From the NCBI GenBank assembly GCA_028554755.1, contig JAPTOF010000003.1, positions 23,124,501 through 23,188,500 on the forward strand: DNA of 64,000 bases, written 5' to 3'. The stretch comes from Cordia subcordata (taxonomy: Eukaryota > Streptophyta > Magnoliopsida > Boraginales > Cordiaceae). Each line of letters begins with the position of its first letter. The stretch's first letter is position 1. The position numbers and the translations under genes are program-made. This document shows positions 23,965 through 34,400 of this stretch, in pieces. Below the pieces are notes generated by a model. It did not search any database. It worked only from the letters and a program-made list of their open reading frames with translations, and was not told the origin of the DNA.

Positions 23965-25492
23965 CTGTAATTGGAAGAGAAAGAAAATGAAGAGAGTTTC
24001 AGTTGCCTTCTCTATAGATGAAGGACTATGGGCTCATTTGGAGCTTTTTTTCTATAACTTCCAACAAAAGTGCTTTTCTGAGAAGTTAAAGTTCTGCCTT
24101 CTGAAAAAACCTGAAATTGAGCTTTTTTTTAAAAAATCTAATCTAGGTACTTATTGCAAAAAATACGTGTTTTTTTAAGAAAAGAAGTGCTTGGAAAAGC
24201 CAATCCAAACAGGCTCTATGTTTCACAAATGATTTCAGGTAAGTTACCTGGGAGGTGTTGGTGGAGGATTTGCAGGCGTTGAGGGGGTTGATGAAGCAGC
24301 TGCATACTTACAGTTTCCATTACCTGCAGTAATGTGAGAAAGAAGAATTTAGTTGGGTACACGTGATTCTAGGGGAAAACAAGAAGCTCAGCTTATGATA
24401 TTAGTTACTGGGCAATGGTATTTTGAAAAATCCGTTAAAAGGGATCTAGTTAATCCTACTTTAAGCTTAACGATATAAATCGAGTCCTGGCAGATGAGCA
24501 ATTGATGGAGAATGAGTCAATCACTTGGAAGAATGCAGCGTAAATCTTACTTGGATCGGTGTTTGTGAGCTGAGCGGCTCCTCCAAAAACACAGCTTGTA
24601 GGCGATGGATTCTTCTGATAGTAGCTATTAAAAGCAAAAGAAGCATGGTCTTGAACCGTGTTTGGCTCATAGCAGCTTGCGCCTGGTTGAATTGCTGAAC
24701 AATCTGCGCCTCCATAGCCACAGGCATAATCCAGGGCCACCTGTAAAGCAGTTTGTGAAGCAGAGGGGTTGGCAATGCACCAAGACCCTCCTCCGCCTGA
24801 TTGTCCCGGCCCTGTCGTGGTTGGCGGTGGATTCGCTCCAGGTTGAGTGGTAGTTGGTGGTGGAATCGTTCCGGGTTGAGTGGTAGTTGGAGGAGTTGTC
24901 GTTGGTGGCGCCATCCCTGGAGTTGTTGGGTTTACATTTGGAGGAGTTGTCGCCGGTGGTCCCATCCCAGGCGTTGTCGGGTTTCCATTCGGAGGAGTTG
25001 TCGCGGGTGGTCCCATCCAAGGCGTTGTCGGGTTTACATCTGGAGGAGTTGTCGCCGGCGGTCCCATCCCTGGAGGAGTTGGTTCTACAATGGGAACGCC
25101 GCCGTTATCATCATCCAGCGGTGCAGCAGATCCAGGAGATGTAAAGGTTACTTGGTTTTCTTGATCGTCCCGGTTATTGCTATTCTTGATTGCTTCTTCA
25201 AAGGGAAAAATCGTTGCAAAGCATGAAGCTGGAGAAAGAGAAATTAGTGTAAGTTTTGTTTTCTTTCTCCTTTACATTAAAAGTTTGTTCTGATGATTCA
25301 TTGAAAACCTGTTTTAGTGAAATTTTACTTCATGCAATAAGGCGAATCATATGATGGTAAACTGTTCAAATCATTTGATAACATTATACCTTAATCTGAA
25401 ACAAAATCGTATATAGGAAAACGGCATTTACCTGAAACGAATAGAAGACAGAGGAGCAAGAAAAAGCAATGCTGAAGAATTCTTGCATCCAT
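23790..25492 (-). CDS. X8-domain (CBM43) GPI-anchored callose-binding-type protein
   Basis: Complete gene of four exons (25492-25432, 25228-24551, 24323-24248, 23964-23790), 990 coding bases, 329 residues. The N-terminus MDARILQHCFFLLLCLLFVS is a clear signal peptide. Then comes an acidic stretch, a Pro/Thr-rich linker with three 17-residue repeats starting MGPPATTPP, and an X8 domain from about WCIANPSASQTALQ through YGGADCSAIQPG, FAFNSYYQ and SCVFGGAA to NGNCKY, with the usual six cysteines. The C-terminus is a hydrophobic tail (LVSTVTCFAQLLFV) preceded by small residues, as in GPI-anchored proteins. The family binds beta-1,3-glucan at plasmodesmata or the cell wall; the exact member and location are inferred. 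All junctions are GT-AG and in phase. Confidence 0.9.
24030..24216. mobile_element. MITE-like element in X8 intron 3
   Basis: Left GGCTCATTTGGAGC, right end CCAATCCAAACAGGCT, flanked on both sides by CTATG. Lies wholly inside the intron 23965-24247 and forms most of its length. Belongs to the same GTTTGG-ended group as 27545-27751. Confidence 0.65.
24248..24323 (-). CDS. X8 gene exon 3
   Basis: 76 bases: (S)NGNCKYAAASSTPSTPAN followed by PPPTPP. Supplies the last X8 cysteine (NGNCKY) and a second Pro/Ser/Thr stretch. Acceptor CTGCAG, donor GTAACT. Confidence 0.85.
24551..25228 (-). CDS. X8 gene exon 2 (linker and most of X8 domain)
   Basis: 678 bases, acceptor CTCCAG, donor GTAAGA. Codes for the Pro/Thr-rich linker and the X8 domain up to TNTDP. 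Open frames seen in other frames over this exon are shadows of its 51-bp repeats. Confidence 0.92.
24908..25080 (-). repeat. 51-bp coding minisatellite in the X8 linker
   Basis: Three near-identical units plus a degenerate fourth, each coding MGPPATTPP-x-x-NPTTP-x. A Pro/Thr-rich motif of this kind is often O-glycosylated in plant cell-wall proteins (inference). Unit number may vary between alleles. Confidence 0.85.
25432..25492 (-). CDS. X8 gene exon 1 (signal peptide)
   Basis: ATG at 25492; 20 codons plus one base, ending LLCLLFVS. Donor GTAAAT. The start is supported by the signal peptide and by the TATA box about 190 bp upstream. Confidence 0.85.
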
Positions 25493-25568
25493 AGCTCCTC
25501 AGCAATTCTTCCTGGATCTGTGTTTTTTCGATCGAAGCGATTGAAGATTATGTGAGAGAGGAGATTCT

Positions 25569-25634
25569 TAAGTCCTCAAACAATAGAAGTATCAAGAATG
25601 CTAAGTCCTCAAACAATAGAAGTATCAAGAATGC
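25569..25634 (-). repeat. Perfect 33-bp tandem duplication in the X8 5' UTR
   Basis: Two identical 33-bp copies (25569-25601 and 25602-25634), each containing CCTCAAACAATAGAAGTATC. They fall between the predicted transcription start and the ATG, so they would be transcribed. Identity indicates a recent duplication. Confidence 0.95.
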
Positions 25635-25678
25635 TGCTGTGAAGAAGAAGCAATCCTTGTTTCTGCAACTGGTATGTA

Positions 25679-25686
25679 TATTTATA
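25679..25686 (-). promoter_or_regulatory. TATA box of the X8 gene
   Basis: TATAAATA on the minus strand, about 190 bp upstream of the ATG at 25492. A start site roughly 30 bp downstream (near 25650) would give a 5' UTR of about 160 nt including the 33-bp duplication. Confidence 0.6.
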
Positions 25687-26774
25687 CATAAAGAGAATGT
25701 GAGGAATCACAGCTTTCTTGCAATGGAGAGGCACTGATGAGAGGCAAGTGTTGGGGGAATATAAGAAAACTTAAGAAAGGAGGCATTTGGTAGTTGGAAA
25801 TTGCAAGCAAGATGAGGTGCTAAATAGGATAAAAGTTGTCTGAAGAGGAGGAAAAGAGAAGGAGAAAAAAGAGGTTATATGTTTAGAATGTAAAAATATG
25901 CTCTCTTTTAGTTTTGTATTTTTTTTTAAAAAACAAAAAATCTGTAACATAACTAACACGATTGTCTATTGTGTCATTTTTTCTGTCACTTTTCTGCCGA
26001 TGATCTTTTCGGCTGTTACATCGGACTATAAATCAAAAAGTAAGCATAGTGAGATTTTGTTTGTGACATATCATGTTACAGTGACAAAAAGTTACCATTG
26101 AGTTTATGTACTGCTCATGGGATTATAACTTGGGTAAAGATTTTTTCTTAATATCGTAATATTGTTATCATAATTGTAAATTATTCACATAATTTATTTT
26201 AAAAGGAATGAATGAATGATGATCCATTCCCTTATATTTTACGTATGAATATCAATAAGTTGTTAGTTGAGGTTGTAGTGACTTTCCTTGAGAGAATGAG
26301 AACACAAGCTCAAAAATCAGAAAGTGTGCTGTTGAGAGGGTTTTTTTTTTATACCACTCTCAATCCAACAGGAATTAGTCAATATTTCTGTTCAAATCTA
26401 AGTAACAATAAGGTATTTTTTAAAGAGTATAGTGTGGTATACTCTTGGTATTTTCTTTTGAATACCATCATGACCATTGCCATCCTATATATATATCACG
26501 ACGTGTCAATAGATAACATGATAAGTTGGCAGGCATCAAATGGCCTACTACTCAAGGTCTTCTGGAATCATGCTATACCCAGATGTATAGCAATCGATGG
26601 GTTCAGGTGGGTCTTATTATTTTAGTGCAGCTTGCGCAAAAGTTATAAAAAGGTCCCAACAAAAGTGAAGTTAAAGAAAAGCCACTATTTTGCATGTCAT
26701 GATTCTTTGAAGAAACCACTGGCTTCCGGAGAAGTTGTCTGCTCACATGAACACTACCCAAGAGGTGATTAACA

Positions 26775-26977
26775 GCCGGTTTGGCTAAGAGCTTATGTGA
26801 CTGCTTATTTTGTTGTTTATAAACACTTAAAAAAATATTTTTTTAAATACTTTTTATTATTTGAAGCATATAATCCCAAATAAACTTAACAAAATAGACT
26901 CTCAGTTTATTTAGGACTTATAAGCTAAGAGAGTATTTCTTTTTATGAACTTATAAATTACAAAATAAACAGAGCCT
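26775..26977. mobile_element. MITE-like element
   Basis: Begins AGCCGGTTTGGCTAAGAGCT and ends AAATAAACAGAGCC; the interior has the shared TTATAAGCTAAGAGAG/CTTATAA words. Borders approximate. Confidence 0.5.
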
Positions 26978-27544
26978 AATTTTTTCTTAATTAAAAAATC
27001 TCCTAATTTTCTTTTTTTTTTTTTTGAAAAAAAAAAGTTGTAGAAAGAAATTTTAATGGTATCAGAAGTTATTGACAAGTGCGTTACATAACCAAGTTGG
27101 TAGTAGTAGTTACATTTTTAGAGATTAAACTTTTGAATCATGAATTCTACTGTGAATTTGGAAATTACGTTGAAAACTCGAAGTCAAGGCATTTAAAATT
27201 CAGCTAATCTGTCTTATGACTAAAAAGAATCACTTTAACTTTTAATTTTGAAAAACTCGAACAGAACATGGACATCTTGAATTCGAATTTAAAAACTCGA
27301 TCAAATTTGTGTTATTTAACTCTTTAGTTTCAAAATTATAGTATTTCTTTCTGTTTATATTAATAATTAACGTGAGTCAATATAAGGAAGAGTAAACTTT
27401 CACTGCGTTTGGCCTTTTCTTGTATCTTCCAACTAAAGTTTCAAATATGCAGAACGCCCATCACTGCCATTAGACAACCTTGTTTCTTCTAAAACTATTT
27501 GATATTGTTCCCCAAAAGTCGCTAATTTAGCAATACAACAATAA

Positions 27545-27751
27545 GGGCCGTTTGGATTAACTTTTTTAATAACTTTTGAAAAATAATTTTTTTAGAAACT
27601 GAAAATTCTAACTTCTAAAAAAAATTATATTTGAACTTTTTTCAAAATTTTAACTTTTTTAAAAACTAAATCAAATCATTATTACAAATTTAATATAACT
27701 TTTTTAAGAAAAAAAATAATTTTTCCTTAAAAAAACCAATCCAAACGGGCT
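27545..27751. mobile_element. MITE-like element with GGGCCGTTTGGATT ends
   Basis: Left GGGCCGTTTGGATTAACTTT. The right end on the opposite strand is AGCCCGTTTGGATTGGTTTT: a terminal inverted repeat of roughly 20 bases with few mismatches. The interior is almost entirely A/T and non-coding. Confidence 0.7.
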
Positions 27752-27817
27752 AAAATGCGAAAGATTACACATGACTCGCATCTTAAAGCATTTCAAAGAT
27801 TGATTACGGCTTCCACC

Positions 27818-28018
27818 TAGGGTATCTGTTTAAATTGACTTTTTTTCCATAAAAAAATATTTTAAAAACATACATTCTTTTTGCAACAAGTATTTTACCT
27901 TGGGTTTAAGAAAAGATGAAACTCTAAGCAACCAAAAATTTAGCAAAAACACTTTTTTCCAAAAGTCACCAAAAAAAAAAAAAAACTTTTTAAAAAAGCC
28001 AACCAAAACAAGTCCTGA
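27818..28018. mobile_element. Diverged MITE-like element
   Basis: Left GGTATCTGTTTAAATTGACT; right on the opposite strand CAGGACTTGTTTTGGTTGGC. Same size, A/T composition and end pattern as the neighbouring element, but more decayed. Confidence 0.45.
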
Positions 28019-28396
28019 CTGCATATGTTTTTTTTTTATTGAGTTGAAATTTTTATTGCTAGTTGTGTAAGTGATGTGGTTTAGTGAATCATATCCTCCT
28101 TAAAGTGTTAAAAAGCAAAAGGTTACGCATCAGGTGCTTTACCACAGTTACTGTGTTAGATGGTAAGATAAAACCTAATCAAGCATATCAATTAACTCTG
28201 CACAGTGCTATTAGGAATCAACAAGGTGGCATCTATGCTAGATTACAACGGTTAAACGTTTCTTTCAAATCTTACATTTGAATTTTCTCATAATTTTATA
28301 ATTTTACAAAAAAAAAAAGCTGACGGTGATAAAGTAATAATAAATATAGTCAAAATATGCAGAGAGTGAAACAATTCTTTGGCACTTGATCAAGCC

Positions 28397-28485
28397 TCAG
28401 CAACCTTTTAGGCGCAATTCTTGACCTGGTTTTTCATTTAGTCCTGTAGCTGCGCTGAGATCTGCACAATCCTCTTCTCCAAAAA
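28397..28485 (-). CDS. CTPA: Candidate terminal CtpA exon
   Basis: From an acceptor CTGTCAG, the phase carried over from exon G reads [20 protein letters not shown] then GQELRLKGC and a TGA at 28399-28397. Plant homologues as I recall them end with an AW-x-(D/E)V-type sequence, which I do not find here, so the ending may have changed or the true last exon may lie elsewhere. Confidence 0.3.
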
Positions 28486-31400
28486 CTGACAGCATTGCGT
28501 TTAAGATAAACCATGCCAAGTCAAAAGATTAACAATATCATCTACTTTTTGGCTTTTTTCAGCTGCTCAGGCAAACACAAAATAAAAAGGCCTAACAGTG
28601 TATGTACATTGGATTATTGCGCAGTGATGCAGTCTGCGTCAGATCCACAAGAGAGACAAACCTGGCACATTTATAACTCACCTCTTCTTAATGTGATTGA
28701 TTTCTCAGGTTAACCAGGATGGCTCAGGAAGACGAGAACTGTATCAAACCAAGTATGAAAGTGGACTTTGAATGGCAAAAGTCAATCGAAAAGGCATGTG
28801 CTTTATCGTGCTTGTGGCTTATGGCAACTGGACAGACGTTTAGTAACTTCATTCCAAGCTGCAATTTGAAGACCAAGTCAGATTTAATTTAGTAACCAAA
28901 GTTTCCCTACTTCCGTACTGATGAGGTCGGCTCATCAGTTCCATGGAGATGATCCACGTAGCCGACTTCCATTCATAGTGGGACAAAACTTAATTTGGTT
29001 AGGGATAAGTATAACTCACCAGGAAAGTTTCTAAAATCGGCGTCAACACCATTACCATTTATGTCCAAGTGGTTTGGTGTAACATACTTCCCAATAGTGA
29101 CAACAATGCCAGATCCATCATGAAGCTCAAATACTGACTGGATCAGGCCCTATACCAACATTACATTATAGTTGTTAACAATGACCAAAATGACCAAATC
29201 GCAATCTGCTTGAAAGACTTCACAGGAACTCACAACTGAAATACGCAAGTGTACAAAAGAAAATATATGCTGGACCGTTTAATACAAATTAGATTACAAT
29301 GATGAGGGTGAGAAACAGACGCAAGTGAATTGTTGACAGGGAGGATTAGGAGGAAGCTACTCCATTCCTGACAGATTGAACAAGACTCTTCCAAACTAGT
29401 GCCCATCAGACATTCTTAAATGACTGATAGAGCATATGAGCATCTTGTCATGACCTTACAATGTGCTCTTGCTGATGACAGCAAACAACGTTTTCCAACA
29501 CTTGTCCCACTCCACCATACTAACTCATTGACGCTGGATGTTCATTAATCTGGAAGCTATCACTGGATTACCCTACCGCATGCATCAGCATAACAGCAGA
29601 GTTAACTGCATCTTTAGATCCCACAGCAGACTTGATATAATCTCACACCAATAGAAATTTATTGGGAATTTGCTAAAGAATACAATCCACCCACATTGAC
29701 AAATCATAAATTTCAAGACCAAGTGATTCTACCTAATAACAAAAGCTAATATCTTGGAGGAAAAGTTATTCATTTTCATTAACTGAATCTGTTACAATGC
29801 TAGATATTTATAGGCACAGTATTACAAAGAATGACTTAGCTTTAGCTAACTAACCATACATGCTGAGCTGTAAGTCAACATTAATGAGTTGACTTTCCTT
29901 TAATTACTTAACTGCCAGACTAACAATTTTATAACAAAAATGCATACTAATCCTATATATTCTAACATCCCCCCTCAAGCTGATCTCGGATGCACCACAA
30001 GAGGAAGCTTGGCTCTAAGATATTGGAACTGATCAGCAGGTAATGACTTTGTAAGAAGATCAGCCACTTGCTCCTTAGAAGAGATGTAGGAAATATGAAG
30101 TTTCTTGTGAATAACTTGCTCCCTGATATAATGATAATCAAGTTCTATACGCTTTGTTCTGGCATGCAAAACTGGATTAGATGCGAGAGCAAGAGCTGAG
30201 ATATTATTACAGGTTAAAGTAGGAATTTGAACTGAAACATGAAGAGCTTGAAGCAAATAGGTAACCCAAGCAATTTCTGCAGCAGTGGTGGCCATGGCTC
30301 TGTATTCTGCTTCAGTGGAGGACCTGGCCACAGTAGGCTGTTTCTTGCTACACCAAGAAATGAGATTGGGGCCCAAGCAGACACAATACCCTGTAGTTGA
30401 TTTTCCAGTCAGAAAGATCACTAGCCCAATCACTATCTGAGAAAGCCTGAAGAGATAGTGAGCCAGGTATAAACTGCATTCCCATATGAAGTGTTCCCTT
30501 AATATATTTGATAACTCTTTTAAGAGAGACAAAATTTGCATTGGTTGGAGCATGCATTTTTTGACACAATGTGTTGACAGAGTATTGAATGTCAGGTATA
30601 GTGACAGTTAAATACTGTAGAGCCCCCACTAAACTCCTATACAGGGTAGGATTGGAAAATGGTTCACTTCCTGCAGCAGACCCCTTAGCATTTTTGGACA
30701 CAGAAGGAGTAGAAACAGGTTTATACTCAGTCATACCAACCTTCTCAAGAAGATCACTAGCATATTTAGTTTGATGAAGAAACAATCCTTGTTGAGTTTG
30801 AGTGTGTGTGACTTCTAAACCTAGAAAGTAAGATAGCTGGCCCAAATATTTCATAGCAAAAGCTTTGCCCATTGCTTGAATAATACTAGAGATAGCTATT
30901 GTAGATGAACCAGTGATGATAATATTATCAACATAGACCAGGATGATTAAGGTATGAGTGGCAGTTCTCTGAATGAAAAGAGAAGTATCTGTTGAAGTAG
31001 TAATAAAACCTTGTTGAAGTAAAAATGATGACAGTTTGGCATACCAGGCCCTAGGTGCCTGTTTTAAACCATAAAGAGGCTTCTGCAATTTGCAAACAAA
31101 ATGTGGATAAGTAAGATCTTGAAACCCTTGAGGTTGTTCCATGTAAACAGCTTCCTCAAGATTTCCGTGCAAAAAGGCATTAGAAATGTCCAATTGATGC
31201 AGTTGCCACCCAAAATGTAAAGCCAAAGAGAGAACAATCCTGATTGTAGGAGCCTGAACTACAGGACTGAAAGTTTCTTCATAGTCAATACCCTGTGCTT
31301 GAAGAAAACCCTTGGCAACCAGTCTTGCTTTATACCTAGCAATAGATCCATCAGGTCTCCTTTTGATTTTATATACCCACTTACAGCCAATAGCTTGTCT

Positions 31401-34400
31401 ATCAGATGGTGGTGGTACCAATGTCCAAGTTTGCTGTGTCATTAGAGCCTCATATTCCTCTCTCATAGCTGCCTGCCAACAAGGCAATTTAGAGGCCTCC
31501 TTAAAAATGGCAGGCTCTGTTTGAGTAGAAACTAATGATATAGAGTGAAGAGGATAGAGAGGAGGTAGTAGGGAACTAGTCTTGGACCTGGTCAACATAG
31601 GATGGGTGTTTTGTGGTGAATGAGACACTGATGATGATGATGAAGATGAAATAAAGGAAGGACTAGAGACTGACTGAGAAACAGTTTCATTCAATGGTGG
31701 AGACTGTCCAAAAGATAAGGATTGTGATGATGATGATGATGAACTAGGCTGTAAGATATCTGGAACTGTAGAAGAATGTGAGCCATGAGTCATAAGAGAA
31801 TCTAATTCTTGATTGTTAGCAGATGTATGAAGAAAAGAATTAGACTGTGCGTATGCTGGAAATAATACAGGCATAGAAGGAGAAACAAAACCCTGGAATG
31901 AGGATTCCTGAGCAAAAGAGGTTGCCTGTATGGTTGAAGATGATCTAAAAAGGAACTGATCAGGTGTGAGAGAAGTATAAGCATGTGACTGTAGCAAATG
32001 GAAAAGTGTGCTCAACAAACCTAACATGCCTGGATATATAGATTTTATCAGTTGCTAAGTCTGAGCATTTATAGCCTTTTGTAGTTGAGGAATAACCTAA
32101 GAAAACACATGGCTTTGATCTATTTTCCAGTTTATGAGCAGAATATGGTCTCAGCCAGGGAAAACACAATCAGCCAAAGACTTTCAGAGCATTGTAATCA
32201 CGAATATCTCCATACAAACATGCATAGGGAGATTTATTGGATAGAGTAGGTGTTGGTAATCTATTAATCAGAAAGTTAGCTGTAGCTAATGCTTTCAGCC
32301 AAAACTTAGATGGCATCTTACTATGATTGAGCAGTGCCAAGGTAGTTTCCATCAAGTGGAGATGTTTTCTCTCAACTTTACCATTTTGTTCAGGAGTGTG
32401 GGGACATGTTGTGTGATAAATGGTGCCAAGTGTTTGAAGATAGGCTTGGAATTTGTGATTAACATATTCCCCACATTTATTAGTTCTAAAAATTTTTATA
32501 TCTTTGTTGAACTGAGTTTTTATCATGGAGTGAAAATTAACAAAGGCAGTGTAAGCTTCACTCTTAGCTTTGAGAGGATAAATCCAAGAAAATTTGATGA
32601 AATCATCCAGAAAAATGATAAAATATTTATATTTCTGACATGATTCAATAGGGGATGGACCCCATACATTTGAATGCACCAAATCAAAAGGATTTGTAGC
32701 TTTATTTACTGAACTAGAGAAAGACAGTTTATGGGATTTTGTTACAAAACAATCATTACAATGCTCTGAAAAATACCCTAACTGCTTATTGATACAAGAA
32801 GCAACAACAGTAGAAACATGTTTAGCTGGATGTCCTAATCTAAGATGCCAATCTCTATCAGCACTGGGAGTAGAATTAATCCAGACACAAAGAAGTGCAG
32901 AAGCATCTGAAACACTGGGAGGTTGTAGTGTGCAAGGAATAGGATAAAGACCTTTGTCACAGGGGCCCTGGAAAATCACCACACTGGATTAACTGTCCAG
33001 AATGACCACCTGTTTAGAGTTAAAAACAACAGTACAATTGTTGTCTTTAGTAAGTTCGTAAACAGAAAGCAAATTAGAGGACAAGGCAAGAACATATAGA
33101 AGATTAGAAACTATAAGTTTTGCTGAAGGAGTAGACAAAATACCAGTTCCTGTATTTTGAATAGGCAGATGAGCCCCATTTCCTACTGCCACAGAAGAAT
33201 TGCTAGTGTAAACCTGAGGATGATGCAACTGAGAGAGATCAGAAGTCACATGACTAGTGGCTCCAGTGTCTAGGTACCAGGGACTAGCTGCAACAGTGTT
33301 AGTTAAGGATCCAGAAGAGGTACAAACTTGAGCAGTAAGTGCAGTAGGCTCAGGCTTCACATAATAATAGTTGTCAATATCTAGCCTATGCCAACATTGG
33401 AGTACATTATGGTTGGGCTTTCCACAAATCTGGCAAGTAAGTTTAGTACCGAGCGCCGTCTGAGTATTAGTACTAGCAGTACCAGTGTTAATAGAAGTGT
33501 TAGCTCTGCCTTGACCTCTCTACCCTCTACCTCTGGTATTATTATAAGATCTTCCCCTGCCTCTGCCTCTTTGTGCTGCTATGCTAATGTAGAGAGCAAT
33601 TTGCATATCAGTAGATTGTGGATTAGAGCCAGTCAGGGTCAGCTTGTTGTTGAAAGAAAGGTTGATCTCTTTATTTAGCAGAAGACTAGTGAGTTCAAAC
33701 ACAGTCACAGCTTCTGGCCTGACCCTAATTGTGTTTCTTAAAGAATCATAGGCAACAGGGAGACCTTGAAGAATGTAGTAAACCAATTCTTCATCTGTAA
33801 TAGGTGCATTAGCTGCAGCTAAGCTATCTGCCAAAGCCTTCAACTCGTCAACATAGGCTTGAATAGTCTTAGTGCCCTTTTTCAAGTTATGAAGTTTATG
33901 TCTTAGTTGATAGATTTGTGTTCTACTGCCAGATTGAAACCTCCTTTCTATGGTACTCCAGATCTCAGATGATGTCTGAAGTTGATAAATGTGTGAAAAA
34001 ATAGAAAGAGTCACAGAGGCAAAGAAACAATTCTTGAGATAATCATCAGTGGTCTGCCACACAGTATATTCAGGATTCAAAGAAATTGTTCCATCCGGCT
34101 GAGTAATGGTAGGTGAAGGACTGGGCAAGAGGCCAGTAATATGAGAAAAAAGACCACAAGCCCTAAGAAAAGACTGAAATTGTGTCTTCCAGAAGCGATG
34201 ATTATTAGAATCCAGTTTGATTGTAACATAAACTGAAAAATGCTGAAGAAGAAGCTCAACTCCTGGAGAGAGAGCCTGATCTGAAGGAAGAGCCATGAAA
34301 AATTAGGGTTTTCGTAAAAGTGAGGTGATGCAAAAACTTGACAATTGGAGAAAAGATCCAAAAACTGCTCCAGTAGTTTGCTTCGCACCAGAAAGAAGAA

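Larger units (their letters stand above)
25700..28396. other. Intergenic region between X8 gene and peptidase gene
   Basis: AT-rich. It contains three MITE-like elements (26775-26977, 27545-27751, 27818-28018). A plus-strand frame at 26212-26625 (137 codons) has no recognisable domain and is not called. Confidence 0.5.

Noticed and set aside
24801..25226. Plus-strand open frames over the X8 exon, including a Trp/Arg-rich 141-codon frame
   Set aside because: They are shadows of the 51-bp repeats in the true minus-strand gene; composition is extreme and there is no independent domain.
26212..26625. 137-codon plus-strand frame between X8 and CtpA genes
   Set aside because: No recognisable motif, AT-rich codon content, no sign of a promoter or neighbouring exon; length is possible by chance.
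28719..28892. 57-codon plus-strand frame beginning [14 protein letters not shown]
   Set aside because: Lies antisense within a CtpA intron, with no known motif and no supporting context.
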